64,000 nt of DNA from Gordonia lacunae (GTDB lineage: Bacteria; Actinomycetota; Actinomycetes; Mycobacteriales; Mycobacteriaceae). The first letter of the stretch is position 1, and every line of letters begins with the position of its first letter. The position numbers and the translations under genes are program-made. Shown piece after piece: positions 50,693 to 59,601 of the stretch. The notes below the pieces were generated by a model, which was not told the origin of the DNA, searched no databases, and worked only from the letters and a program-made list of their open reading frames with translations. The stretch covers positions 23,924-87,923 of the forward strand of contig NZ_NGFO01000026.1 of NCBI RefSeq assembly GCF_002149015.1. The letters are read 5' to 3'.

Positions 50693-51799
50693 ATGACCTC
50701 ATTGCCACTTGTGTTCGACGCGCCCAGACGCGGGCGTCCGCCGACACACTTCGCCGACCTCGACGCCGCCGGTCGCGTCGCGGCGCTGGCCGAGCTGGGG
50801 CTGCCGAAGTTCCGGGCCGATCAGCTGGCCCGGCAGTACTATGCGCGTCTCAACGGCAACGTCGACGAGATGACGGACCTGCCGTCCGCCTCTCGCGAAG
50901 TCGTGCGGGACAAGCTCTTCCCGCAGCTGCTCACCCCGGTTCGGCACATCTCCTGCGACGACGACTCCACGCGCAAGACGCTGTGGCGCCTGCACGACGG
51001 CACGCTTCTCGAGAGCGTTCTGATGCGCTACACCGAACGCAACACCCTGTGCATCTCCAGCCAGGCCGGATGCGGCATGGCCTGCCCGTTCTGCGCGACC
51101 GGTCAGGGCGGGCTCGACCGCAACCTGTCGACCGCGGAGATCGTCGACCAGGTCCGGGCCGCGGCCCGGGCGCTGCGGGACGGCGAACTCGGCGAACCCG
51201 GACGCCTGTCGAACGTCGTGTTCATGGGCATGGGCGAGCCGCTGGCCAACTACAAGCGAGTCGTGAGCGCGGTACGCCAGATCACCTCGCCCGCGCCGGA
51301 CGGTCTCGGCATCTCGGCGCGCTCGGTGACCGTGTCGACCGTCGGTCTCGCGCCGTCGATCCGCCGTCTAGCCGACGAAGGGCTCGCGGTCACGCTCGCC
51401 GTGTCGCTCCACACGCCCGACGACGAACTGCGCGACACCCTCGTCCCGGTCAACAACCGGTGGTCGGTCGCCGAGGTGCTCGAGGCGGCCCGCTACTACG
51501 CCGACACCACCGGACGGCGCGTCTCGATCGAGTACGCCCTCATCCGCGACGTCAACGACCAGCCGTGGCGGGCCGATCTGCTGGGGGAGAAGCTGCACCG
51601 CGCACTCGGATCGCTGGTGCACGTCAATCTCATCCCGCTGAACCCGACGCCGGGCTCGGAATGGGACGCCAGTCCCAAGCCGGTCGAGCGTGAATTCGTC
51701 CGGCGAGTGCGGGAACAGGGAGTCTCGTGCACCGTTCGCGACACACGTGGTCAGGAGATCGCCGCCGCGTGTGGGCAGCTCGCGGCCGAAGAACGCTGA
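50693..51799 (+). CDS. rlmN: 23S rRNA/tRNA (adenine-C2)-methyltransferase, radical SAM
   Basis: Methylates A2503 of 23S rRNA and A37 of tRNAs. It has 368 residues from ATG 50693. The radical-SAM cluster CGMACPFC, FMGMGEPLANY, SVTVSTVGLAPSIRRLADE and LIPLNPTPGSEW are typical, and the late Cys in GVSCTVRDTRGQEIAAACGQL is the catalytic resolving position. Upstream open frame to 50288 is antisense shadow of the LapA-like gene. Confidence 0.97.
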   Translation: MTSLPLVFDAPRRGRPPTHFADLDAAGRVAALAELGLPKFRADQLARQYYARLNGNVDEMTDLPSASREVVRDKLFPQLLTPVRHISCDDDSTRKTLWRLHDGTLLESVLMRYTERNTLCISSQAGCGMACPFCATGQGGLDRNLSTAEIVDQVRAAARALRDGELGEPGRLSNVVFMGMGEPLANYKRVVSAVRQITSPAPDGLGISARSVTVSTVGLAPSIRRLADEGLAVTLAVSLHTPDDELRDTLVPVNNRWSVAEVLEAARYYADTTGRRVSIEYALIRDVNDQPWRADLLGEKLHRALGSLVHVNLIPLNPTPGSEWDASPKPVEREFVRRVREQGVSCTVRDTRGQEIAAACGQLAAEER

Positions 51800-51817
51800 G
51801 CCACGACGACGACACGA

Positions 51818-51849
51818 GAAACGCCGAGCGGATCACCGCTCGGCGTTTC
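51818..51849. terminator. Bidirectional terminator after rlmN
   Basis: 14-bp perfect stem (51818-51831 with 51836-51849), 4-nt loop, with GTTTC/GAAAC at the base. It lies between convergent rlmN and the DUF2631 gene. Confidence 0.85.
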
Positions 51850-51873
51850 CCATGAGTGTGACGAGGTGGTCGG

Positions 51874-52176
51874 TCAGGACCACTTTCCGCGGTTCATCCA
51901 CCAGCCGCGGACCGCGAAGAAGAGCGTTCCCACGGCGAAGGCGATGAGGTATAGGTCCTCGATGTGGCCGGTGTGATTGCCGATGATCATCGCGAGCAGG
52001 AACAGCGCGAAGAAGATGGCCGCACCGTAGAAGGTCTTGGTCGCTGCGCCGTGCCAGCCGAACCGGGCGGACGGGGCGTCGGCGGGCTCGCGGCGCCAGC
52101 CGGTGTCGATGACCTCGACTTCGCCATGCCCCCCATCGCCGTGCCCCACAGTGTGCTCCACATCGGTGCTTGCCAC
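51874..52176 (-). CDS. DUF2631 membrane protein
   Basis: Actinobacterial protein of unknown function, homologue of Rv2876. It has 100 residues from GTG 52176, chosen because AGGAG is 5 nt upstream. A GTG two codons earlier (52182) overlaps that same AGGAG. An acidic, His/Gly-rich N-terminus contains RFGWHGAATK. Two membrane helices follow (about 48-66 and 72-90) with a short NHTGHIEDL loop. Divergent from dxr. Confidence 0.88.
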   Translation of the reverse strand: MASTDVEHTVGHGDGGHGEVEVIDTGWRREPADAPSARFGWHGAATKTFYGAAIFFALFLLAMIIGNHTGHIEDLYLIAFAVGTLFFAVRGWWMNRGKWS

Positions 52177-52197
52177 AGCCACTCCTCACAGCGCGGA

Positions 52198-52213
52198 CGT
52201 CAGATGTCTGACG
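52198..52213. promoter_or_regulatory. Palindrome between the DUF2631 gene and dxr
   Basis: CGTCAGA-TG-TCTGACG, 7-bp arms around a 2-bp centre, 22 bp upstream of the DUF2631 start. The size and position fit a regulator-binding site. No known regulator is proposed. Confidence 0.4.
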
Positions 52214-52307
52214 ATCGGTAGTAGTTCTCCGAGCAGCATAGCGGCCCGCCCCGCCCGCGGGTCGGTCCGGTGTCGCCGGCGACGGCGGGCGTCGCGGCCG
52301 GATGGTC

Positions 52308-52313
52308 CAGAAT
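52308..52313 (+). promoter_or_regulatory. -10-like hexamer of dxr, leaderless position
   Basis: CAGAAT ends 6 nt before the GTG at 52320, identical in sequence and spacing to rsmD. Confidence 0.45.
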
Positions 52314-52319
52314 GGGTGC

Positions 52320-53495
52320 GTGCCCACACGTGTGCTGCTCCTCGGTTCCACCGGTTCCATCGGCGTCCAGGCGCTCGAGGTGATCGCCGAGCATCCCGAC
52401 CTGTTCGAGGTCGCCGGTCTCGGTGCCGGCGGGTCGAATCCCGATCTCCTCGCCGAGCAGGCCGCCGTGTTCGGCGTCCCGTCCGCGCGGATCGCCGTTG
52501 CGGACGCCGCGCGGGCGCGGGAACTCGGTGACCGTCTCGGCGGCCGGGTCCTCGGTGGACCCGACGCCATGTGCGACCTGATCGACGCGGTAGTCGCGGA
52601 CACCGGTGTGGATGTGATCCTCAACGCGGTCGTCGGGTCGATCGGGCTCGCGCCCAGCCTCGCCGCCCTCCGCTCGGGTGCCCGGCTCGCGCTGGCGAAC
52701 AAGGAGTCGCTCGTCGCGGGCGGTGCCCTCGTCCTCGACGCCGCCGCGCCCGGGCAGATCGTGCCGGTCGACTCCGAGCACTCCGCCATCGCACAGTGCC
52801 TGCGCGCGGGCACGGCCGCCGAGGTCGACCGACTGATCCTCACCGCCTCGGGCGGCCCGTTCCGCGGGTGGTCCCGCGCGCAGCTCGAAGACGTCACTCC
52901 CGAGCAGGCCGGTCGCCACCCCACGTGGTCGATGGGTCCGATGATCACCCTCAACTCGGCGACCCTGGTCAACAAGGCACTCGAGGTCATCGAGGCGCAC
53001 CTGCTGTTCGACGTCGACTACGACCACATCGACGTCACCGTCCACCCGCAGTCGATCGTCCACTCGATGGTGACCTTCGTCGACGGCGCGACGGTGGCGA
53101 AGGCCTCGCCACCGTCGATGAAGCTGCCCATCGCACTGGCCCTGGGATGGCCGGACCGGGTGCCGGGTTCGTCGGCGGCGTGCGACTTCTCGACCGCGTC
53201 GTCGTGGACGTTCGAGCCCGTCGACGACACGGTGTTCCCCGCGATCGACCTGGCGCGCCGTGCCGGCAGCGCGGGGGGCAGCCTGACGGCCGTCTACAAC
53301 GCCGCCAACGAGGCGGCCGCGGCCGGGTTCTTCGCAGGTGCGATCCGGTTCCCGCGCATCGTCGAGGTGATCGACGAGGTGCTCGGCGAGGCCGATCAGT
53401 GGCGCCGGACGCCAGGTACTGTGGAAGAGGTCTTCGCCGCCGATCGGTGGGCCCGGGATCGCGCTGCGCAGCTGGTCGCGGCCGCATCCCTCTGA
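52320..53495 (+). CDS. dxr: 1-deoxy-D-xylulose 5-phosphate reductoisomerase
   Basis: First committed step of the MEP isoprenoid pathway. It has 391 residues from GTG 52320. The NADPH site LLGSTGSIGVQALEVI, metal and substrate loops LANKESLVAGG, VDSEHSAIAQCL, TASGGPFRGW and HPTWSMGPMITLNSATL are complete. The order dxr-rip1-ispG is conserved in mycobacteria and places two isoprenoid enzymes around the intramembrane protease gene. Confidence 0.97.
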   Translation: MPTRVLLLGSTGSIGVQALEVIAEHPDLFEVAGLGAGGSNPDLLAEQAAVFGVPSARIAVADAARARELGDRLGGRVLGGPDAMCDLIDAVVADTGVDVILNAVVGSIGLAPSLAALRSGARLALANKESLVAGGALVLDAAAPGQIVPVDSEHSAIAQCLRAGTAAEVDRLILTASGGPFRGWSRAQLEDVTPEQAGRHPTWSMGPMITLNSATLVNKALEVIEAHLLFDVDYDHIDVTVHPQSIVHSMVTFVDGATVAKASPPSMKLPIALALGWPDRVPGSSAACDFSTASSWTFEPVDDTVFPAIDLARRAGSAGGSLTAVYNAANEAAAAGFFAGAIRFPRIVEVIDEVLGEADQWRRTPGTVEEVFAADRWARDRAAQLVAAASL

Positions 53496-53547
53496 TCGGC
53501 GGTCCTCGTGAGCGGGTGTGTCCCGTGTCCCGGATGGAGTTAGGTAC

Positions 53548-54774
53548 GTGAGTTTCGCGATCGGCGTCACGCTGTTCGCCGTGGCGCTGTTGCTGTCGGT
53601 CGCCTGGCATGAGTGCGGTCACATGTGGGCCGCGCAGGCGACGGGCATGAAGGTCCGACGGTACTTCGTCGGCTTCGGTCCCACGATCTGGTCCACCCGC
53701 CGCGGCGAGACCGAATACGGGATCAAGGCGCTGCCGCTGGGCGGCTTCTGCGACATCGCCGGGATGACCCCGCACGAGGAACTGGCCTGGGACGAGAAGG
53801 ACCGGGCGATGTACAAGCAGAAGGCCTGGAAGCGGCTGGTCGTGCTGTTCGCGGGCCCCGCCCAGAACTTCCTCCTCGGTTTCGTCCTGATCATCATCGT
53901 CGGGCTGAGTTTCGGTCTGCCCGACCTCAGTCCGCCGCCCGTGCCGGCGCGCGTCGCCGAAACACAGTGCGTCTCATCGACCATCACCATCGCCGGCAAC
54001 AAGCAGACCGACTCGCCGTGCACCGGCACCGGTCCCGCGGGCGCCGCCGGTCTGCTCCCCGGTGACGACATCGTGGCGATCAACGGTCAGCCGGTCGGTC
54101 AGGCATCGGACCTGACCCCGGTGATCCGCGAGTCCACCGGGCCGGTCGCGCTGACGGTCGATCGCGACGGTCAGCGACTCGACCTGACGATGACCCCCGA
54201 GCCCACCACTGTGACGGCGACGAACGCTGACGGCACCAGCGAGACCCAGACCTACAACATGGTCGGCATCGCCTACGACGTCCCGCCCGGCATCATCCAC
54301 TACGGCGTCACCGACATCGTGCCCGGCGCATTCGCCTTCACCGGTGACCTGATCGTCGAAACCTGGAATGCGTTGCTGTCCCTGCCGTCGAAGATCGGTG
54401 CCCTGTGGACCGCGGTCACCGGCGGCGAACGCGCCCTGGACACCCCGGTGAGCGTGTACGGCGCCTCGGTACTCGGCGGACAGGCCGTCGAACGCGGACT
54501 CTGGGACATGTTCTGGATGCTGCTGATCAGCATCAACTTCTTCCTGGGCCTGTTCAACCTGGTCCCGCTCCTCCCGCTCGACGGCGGCCACATGGCGATC
54601 GTCGGCTACGAGAAGGGCCGCGACACCGTGCGGCGCTGGTTCGGCCGGGCGCCCGGTGGAGCCGTCGACTACTACAAGCTGCTCCCGATCACCTACGCGG
54701 CGGTGGTGGTGATGGCGGGCTTCATGGTGCTCACGCTCACCGCCGACATCGTCAACCCCATCAATCCGTGGTGA
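53548..54774 (+). CDS. rip1: Site-2 intramembrane zinc protease (Rip1-like)
   Basis: Cleaves anti-sigma factors and other membrane proteins during envelope stress. It has 408 residues from GTG 53548, preceded by GGAG at good spacing. The first transmembrane helix carries HECGH (residues 21-25). GGFCDIAGM, a PDZ domain (about 140-250, with AGLLPGDDIVAINGQPV) and the third metal ligand in PLLPLDGGH follow. Four membrane spans. Homologue of Rv2869c. Confidence 0.96.
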   Translation: MSFAIGVTLFAVALLLSVAWHECGHMWAAQATGMKVRRYFVGFGPTIWSTRRGETEYGIKALPLGGFCDIAGMTPHEELAWDEKDRAMYKQKAWKRLVVLFAGPAQNFLLGFVLIIIVGLSFGLPDLSPPPVPARVAETQCVSSTITIAGNKQTDSPCTGTGPAGAAGLLPGDDIVAINGQPVGQASDLTPVIRESTGPVALTVDRDGQRLDLTMTPEPTTVTATNADGTSETQTYNMVGIAYDVPPGIIHYGVTDIVPGAFAFTGDLIVETWNALLSLPSKIGALWTAVTGGERALDTPVSVYGASVLGGQAVERGLWDMFWMLLISINFFLGLFNLVPLLPLDGGHMAIVGYEKGRDTVRRWFGRAPGGAVDYYKLLPITYAAVVVMAGFMVLTLTADIVNPINPW

Positions 54775-54860
54775 ACACATCCGGGGTGACCCCGCACGAC
54801 GAACACCCTCCTGAGCCAGCCCGAACACACCGACACTCCGATTCCCCAGAGGTGACCGAG

Positions 54861-56048
54861 ATGAACGCCCCGACTCCCGCGAACGCCGTGCCGATCGGAC
54901 TCGGCATGCCCGCCGGGCCACCGCCGGTGCTCGCCCCTCGGCGAAAGACCCGGCAGTTCTTCGTCGGCTCGGTCGGCGTCGGCAGCGACCACCCGATCTC
55001 GGTGCAGTCGATGACCACCACCAAGACCCACGACATCAATGCCACCCTGCAGCAGATCGCCGAGCTGACCGCGTCCGGCTGCGACATCGTGCGCGTCGCG
55101 TGCCCGCGTCCCGAGGACGCCGAGGCGCTGCCGATCATCGCCAAGAAGTCCAAGATCCCGGTGATCGCCGACATCCACTTCCAGCCGAAGTACATCTTCG
55201 CCGCGATCGATGCCGGGTGCGCCGCGGTGCGCGTCAACCCGGGCAACATCAAGGAGTTCGACGGCCGGGTCAAGGAGGTCGCCAAGGCGGCGGGCGACGC
55301 CGGCATCCCGATCCGGATCGGCGTGAACGCCGGCTCGCTCGACAAGCGCATCCTGCAGAAGTACGGCAAGGCCACGCCCGAGGCCCTCGTCGAGTCGGCG
55401 CTGTGGGAGGCCGGTCTGTTCGAGGAGCACGGCTTCGGCGACATCAAGATCTCGGTGAAGCACAACGACCCGGTGATCATGGTCGAGGCCTATCGCCAGC
55501 TCGCCGCGGCCTGCGACTACCCGCTGCACCTCGGGGTCACCGAGGCCGGCCCGGCGTTCCAGGGCACGATCAAGTCCGCGGTCGCCTTCGGCGCACTCCT
55601 CAGCGAGGGCATCGGCGACACCATCCGCGTGTCCCTGTCGGCGCCGCCGGCCGAGGAGATCAAGGTCGGCGACCAGATCCTCCAGTCCCTGAATCTCCGC
55701 CCGCGCAAGCTCGAGATCGTCTCGTGCCCGTCCTGCGGCCGTGCCCAGGTCGATGTCTACAAACTCGCCGACGAGGTGACCGCGGGACTCGAGGGCATGG
55801 AGGTCCCGCTGCGCGTCGCCGTGATGGGTTGTGTCGTCAACGGCCCCGGGGAGGCCCGAGAGGCCGATCTCGGCGTCGCGTCCGGCAACGGCAAGGGACA
55901 GATCTTCGTCAAGGGTGAGGTCATCAAGACCGTTCCCGAGGCGCAGATCGTGGAGACCTTGATCGAAGAAGCGCTGCGGATCGCCGAGGAATCAGGGGAA
56001 ACTGGAGACGGTACTCACGTGGGTCCGCCCGTGGTGACCGTTTCCTAG
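54861..56048 (+). CDS. ispG: 4-hydroxy-3-methylbut-2-en-1-yl diphosphate synthase
   Basis: Iron-sulphur enzyme of the MEP pathway. It has 395 residues from ATG 54861, with AGAGG upstream. The in-frame upstream extension is a rip1 shadow. The barrel contains VQSMTTTKTHDINATLQQI, IADIHFQPKYIF and RVNPGNIKEFD. The cluster ligands are CPSCGRAQ and CVVNGPGEAREADLG. It is 86 bp after rip1. Confidence 0.97.
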   Translation: MNAPTPANAVPIGLGMPAGPPPVLAPRRKTRQFFVGSVGVGSDHPISVQSMTTTKTHDINATLQQIAELTASGCDIVRVACPRPEDAEALPIIAKKSKIPVIADIHFQPKYIFAAIDAGCAAVRVNPGNIKEFDGRVKEVAKAAGDAGIPIRIGVNAGSLDKRILQKYGKATPEALVESALWEAGLFEEHGFGDIKISVKHNDPVIMVEAYRQLAAACDYPLHLGVTEAGPAFQGTIKSAVAFGALLSEGIGDTIRVSLSAPPAEEIKVGDQILQSLNLRPRKLEIVSCPSCGRAQVDVYKLADEVTAGLEGMEVPLRVAVMGCVVNGPGEAREADLGVASGNGKGQIFVKGEVIKTVPEAQIVETLIEEALRIAEESGETGDGTHVGPPVVTVS

Positions 56049-56080
56049 GTCGGCGGAGGGCTCGAGAGGGAGGAGCGGCG

Positions 56081-56917
56081 TTGCTGAAGCTACTGGGCGA
56101 CAAGCCGCTCGGCGCTCGTGATGCGGCTGCCGTCGACCGTGTCCTCACCTCGGACCCGGTGGCGATGTGCATGGTCGCCGCCCGGTTCGAGACGCACGGG
56201 ATCAACCCCCGCCTGCTCGGTGGCGAGCTGTGGACGGCCCACAACCCGGCATCGTCGCTCTGTTTCTCCGGCGCCAACCTGATCCCACTCACCGGGTCAC
56301 CGGAGGATCTCGACTATTTCTCCGACCGCGCCATCGCCGGACCGCGGGCGTGTTCGTCCATCGTCGGTCGCGCCGAACTCGTGTTGCAGATGTGGGAGCA
56401 GATCGAGCCGGTGTGGGGACCGGCGCGCGAGGTCCGCCCGATACAGCCGCTGCTCGCCCTCACCTCCTGCTCGGCGGTACCCATCGACCCCCTCGTGCGG
56501 CTGGTGACCCTCGACGACCTCGACGCGTACATGCCCGCGGCCATCGACATGTTCATCGGCGAGGTCGGCGTCGACCCGACGGCCGGTGACGGCGGCCGGT
56601 CGTACCGGCGGCGCCTCGCCTCGCTCATCACCGCGCAGCGGGTGTTCGCACGCTTCGACGGCCCCGACGTGGTGTTCAAGGCCGAGATCGGTTCGCTGTC
56701 GCGCCGCGTCGGCCAGATCCAGGGCGTCTGGGTCGCCCCCGACCGGCGTGGCGAGGGATTCGGACTCGGCGGCACCGCGGCGGTCGCGGAGGCCGTCGCC
56801 GCGCACGGTCGCATCCCCAGTCTCTACGTGAACAGCTTCAACGTCACCGCACGCGCGGTGTACGACCGCATCGGATTCACCGAGGTGGGCACCTTCGCGA
56901 CCGTCCTCGTCGACTGA
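56081..56917 (+). CDS. DUF4081/GNAT acetyltransferase
   Basis: Homologue of Rv2867c, substrate unknown. It has 278 residues from TTG 56081, supported by GGGAGGAG 5 nt upstream. An N-terminal DUF4081 domain (about 1-130) precedes a GNAT fold with the acetyl-CoA loop VAPDRRGEGFGLGGTAAV and VNSFNVTARAVYDRIGF. It is 32 bp after ispG, and the conserved link with MEP genes suggests an envelope or isoprenoid role, but this is inference. Confidence 0.9.
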   Translation: MLKLLGDKPLGARDAAAVDRVLTSDPVAMCMVAARFETHGINPRLLGGELWTAHNPASSLCFSGANLIPLTGSPEDLDYFSDRAIAGPRACSSIVGRAELVLQMWEQIEPVWGPAREVRPIQPLLALTSCSAVPIDPLVRLVTLDDLDAYMPAAIDMFIGEVGVDPTAGDGGRSYRRRLASLITAQRVFARFDGPDVVFKAEIGSLSRRVGQIQGVWVAPDRRGEGFGLGGTAAVAEAVAAHGRIPSLYVNSFNVTARAVYDRIGFTEVGTFATVLVD

Positions 56918-56961
56918 GCGCACCTACCGCGTGGCGTCGCGGTAAACCGGGCGCGCCACCA

Positions 56962-56967
56962 TAGACT
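56962..56967 (+). promoter_or_regulatory. -10 hexamer of the penicillin-binding lipoprotein gene, leaderless position
   Basis: TAGACT ends 8 nt before the ATG at 56976. Confidence 0.45.
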
Positions 56968-56975
56968 CGACGTCG

Positions 56976-58817
56976 ATGTGGCGCATGCGAACTCGATGGA
57001 CCCCGGCGGTGATCGTCGCGCTGTGTGCTGCCGTGGCGGTGGCAACGGTCGGTTGTTCGGCCTCGGCGGACGACGGCCCGCGCAGTGCCGCGGAACGCTT
57101 CCTGCAGGCCTACGCCGACCGTGAGGTCGCCGCGGCGGCCGCCCTCACCGACACCCCGGCCGCCGCGGAGTCCGCGATGGAGTCGGCCTGGGCCGGGCTG
57201 GGTGCCGAGGCGCTCGAGTCCGAGGCCGGCCGTGTCCGCGTCACCGGTGACACCGCCGAGGTGGACGTCGACTACCGCTGGGCGCTGCCGCGGGGTCGCG
57301 ACTGGACCTATGACGCGACACTGCGGATGGGCCGGTCCGACGATGGATGGGCGGTGCGCTGGGCGTCGACGAACATCCACCCGAAACTCGGTGCCGATCA
57401 ACGACTCTCGCTCCAGATCGTCGAGGCGCCGCGCGCCACGGTGAACGAGGCCGACGGCTCGGAGGTGATGGTCAACGGCAGCGTCGTCGGCGTGAACTTC
57501 GATGCGGCGGCAGCCGCCGAACAGGGTGCGTCGATCGCGGAGTCGGTGACTGCTGCGGTGGCGGTGCTGCGCCGGTTCAGTCCATCGCTCGACGAGCAGG
57601 CGATCACCGAACAGGTCACCGCGAGCCGACAGCAATACCCGCTCGCCCGTCTCTCGCACGAGCAGTTCGACCGCCTGCGCGACCAACTGGCGATCCCCGG
57701 CGTGGTGACCAACGAGCAGGCCGAGCTGGTTCCCGAGGACCCGCGATTCGCGCCCGCCCTGCTCACCGAGGTCAAGAAGGTCGTCGACTCCGAGGTGTCG
57801 GGACGTGCCGGCTGGCGCGTGGTGACGGTCAACCCCAACGGCCTCGACGCCGATGTGCTCGCCGACCACGACCCCGATCCCGCGCCGGCCGTCTCGCTGA
57901 GCCTGTCGCGTACGGTGCAGAACGCTGCCCAGCGAGCCGTCAACGCCACCAATCGTTTTCAGATCGCGCTGGTGGCCGTGCAACCGTCCACCGGACGGAT
58001 CCTCGCGGTCGCGCAGAACCCCGCCGCCGACCGGCAGGGTCCGATCGCGACGACCGGTCTGTACCCGCCCGGCTCGACCTTCAAGATGGTGACCGCCGCG
58101 GCGGCCATCAGCCACCGGATGGCCACTCCCGACACACCCGTCGGTTGTCCCGGCGCCATCCAGATCGGCCCACGACTGATCCCGAACTACGACGGGTTCT
58201 CGCTGGGTACCGTGTCGATGCTCCGGGCGTTCGCGCAGTCCTGCAACACCACGTTCGCCAAGCTCGCCAGCGAGATGGGGCCGTCGGATCTGGCGCATGC
58301 CGCGGCCGCGATGGGCATCGGGCAGCGCTACGAGATCGCCGGCCTCGACGCGGTCTCCGGCTCGGTGCCGATCGAGAACGAACTCGTCGCCCGCAGCGAG
58401 GACGGCTTCGGGCAGGGCAAGGTGCTCGTGTCCCCGCTGGGCCTCGCGCTGGTGGCGGCAACCGTCGCCAACGGTGCCAAGGCGCCGGTGCCCCAACTCA
58501 TCCTGGACAAGCCCACGAAGGTCGAGGGGCCGACGCCCACCATGGCGCCCGAGGTCTACGACCAGCTGCGTCCGATGATGCGTGCGGTCATCACGAGCGG
58601 AACCGCGTCGGTGATCGACGGTCAGGGCGCGGTGTTCGGCAAGACCGGTGAGGCGGAGTTCGCCGGCGGGTCACACGCCTGGTTCGCCGGGTACCGCGGC
58701 GACATCGCCTTCGCGACCCTCGTCGTGGGCGGTGGGGACTCCAACAACGCGGTGGCCGTCACCCGTGACTTCTTCGGTGGTCTCGGACCGGGGTACGCGG
58801 TCCGGTCGGCGTCCTGA
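56976..58817 (+). CDS. Penicillin-binding lipoprotein (class B type)
   Basis: Transpeptidase of cell-wall cross-linking, homologue of Rv2864c. It has 613 residues. A lipoprotein signal ends in VATVGCS (Cys27). An NTF2-like MecA-N domain (about 35-145) and dimerisation region precede the transpeptidase domain with the catalytic SxxK in PGSTFKMV, SCNTTFA, and KTGEAEF. All three active-site motifs are present. Its last 59 bp overlap the 3' end of the convergent hmuV gene. Confidence 0.95.
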   Translation: MWRMRTRWTPAVIVALCAAVAVATVGCSASADDGPRSAAERFLQAYADREVAAAAALTDTPAAAESAMESAWAGLGAEALESEAGRVRVTGDTAEVDVDYRWALPRGRDWTYDATLRMGRSDDGWAVRWASTNIHPKLGADQRLSLQIVEAPRATVNEADGSEVMVNGSVVGVNFDAAAAAEQGASIAESVTAAVAVLRRFSPSLDEQAITEQVTASRQQYPLARLSHEQFDRLRDQLAIPGVVTNEQAELVPEDPRFAPALLTEVKKVVDSEVSGRAGWRVVTVNPNGLDADVLADHDPDPAPAVSLSLSRTVQNAAQRAVNATNRFQIALVAVQPSTGRILAVAQNPAADRQGPIATTGLYPPGSTFKMVTAAAAISHRMATPDTPVGCPGAIQIGPRLIPNYDGFSLGTVSMLRAFAQSCNTTFAKLASEMGPSDLAHAAAAMGIGQRYEIAGLDAVSGSVPIENELVARSEDGFGQGKVLVSPLGLALVAATVANGAKAPVPQLILDKPTKVEGPTPTMAPEVYDQLRPMMRAVITSGTASVIDGQGAVFGKTGEAEFAGGSHAWFAGYRGDIAFATLVVGGGDSNNAVAVTRDFFGGLGPGYAVRSAS

Positions 58818-59601
58818 CGGGCAGGACCACGCGTCGACCGGCGTGCTCGATGACCTCGACGGGGTGATCGTAGGTACGGCTGAGCAGGTCGACGGTCATC
58901 ACCTCCGACGTCGGTCCGATCGCCAGCAGCCGGCCGTCCTTCATCACCGCCACGCGATCGGCGTAGGCGGCCGCGAGGGTCAGGTCGTGCACCACCAGGA
59001 GCACCGCGTTGCCCGCGTCGCGGTGGACGCGCAGGATGTCGAGCACCTGTTCCTGGTGGTGGATGTCCAGGGCCGCGGTCGGCTCGTCGAGCATCATCAC
59101 CGGAGTGTCCTGGGCGAGTGCGCGAGCCAGGGAGACGCGTGCCTGCTGGCCGCCGGAGAGCTGTCCGAACGGCCGGTCGGCGATGTCGCCGAGTTCGCAC
59201 AGTGCCATCGCGTCGGCGATCACGGCGGGGGAGTTCGCGGCGCGCGGTGTCCGCAGCCACGGATACCGGCCCATCGCGACGACCTGGGCCACGGTGAAGG
59301 GCGTGTCCACCCGGTTCAGCTGGGTCACCAGCGAGCGATGCCGGGCCAGTTCACGCATCGAGGTCGACGTGACGTCCCGCCCGTCGACCTCGATGTGCCC
59401 CCGCTGCGGCGCGCGAGTGCCCGACAGCGCCGACAGCAGCGTCGACTTGCCGCACCCGTTCGGGCCGACCAGCGCGACGAGTTCGCCCGGCCCGACGTCC
59501 AGGGACACCCCGCGGACCACCTCGCGCCCGCCCAGGACGACCGAGACATCCAGGGCGTGGATGCCCAGGACCGCGGGCGCCGGCTGCTCGGCGGTCACCA
59601 T
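58759..59601 (-). CDS. hmuV: Haemin ABC transporter ATPase
   Basis: Energises haem or siderophore import. It has 280 residues. Walker A GPNGCGKSTLLSAL, signature LSGGQQARVSLARAL, Walker B VMMLDEPTAALD and a switch His in LLVVHDLTLAA are intact. It starts 7 bp inside the permease gene. The C-terminal ~30 residues are rich in Arg and Pro, and the gene end overlaps the penicillin-binding gene on the other strand by 59 bp. Confidence 0.93.
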   Translation of the reverse strand: MVTAEQPAPAVLGIHALDVSVVLGGREVVRGVSLDVGPGELVALVGPNGCGKSTLLSALSGTRAPQRGHIEVDGRDVTSTSMRELARHRSLVTQLNRVDTPFTVAQVVAMGRYPWLRTPRAANSPAVIADAMALCELGDIADRPFGQLSGGQQARVSLARALAQDTPVMMLDEPTAALDIHHQEQVLDILRVHRDAGNAVLLVVHDLTLAAAYADRVAVMKDGRLLAIGPTSEVMTVDLLSRTYDHPVEVIEHAGRRVVLPVRTPTGPRTPVRDHRRSHG

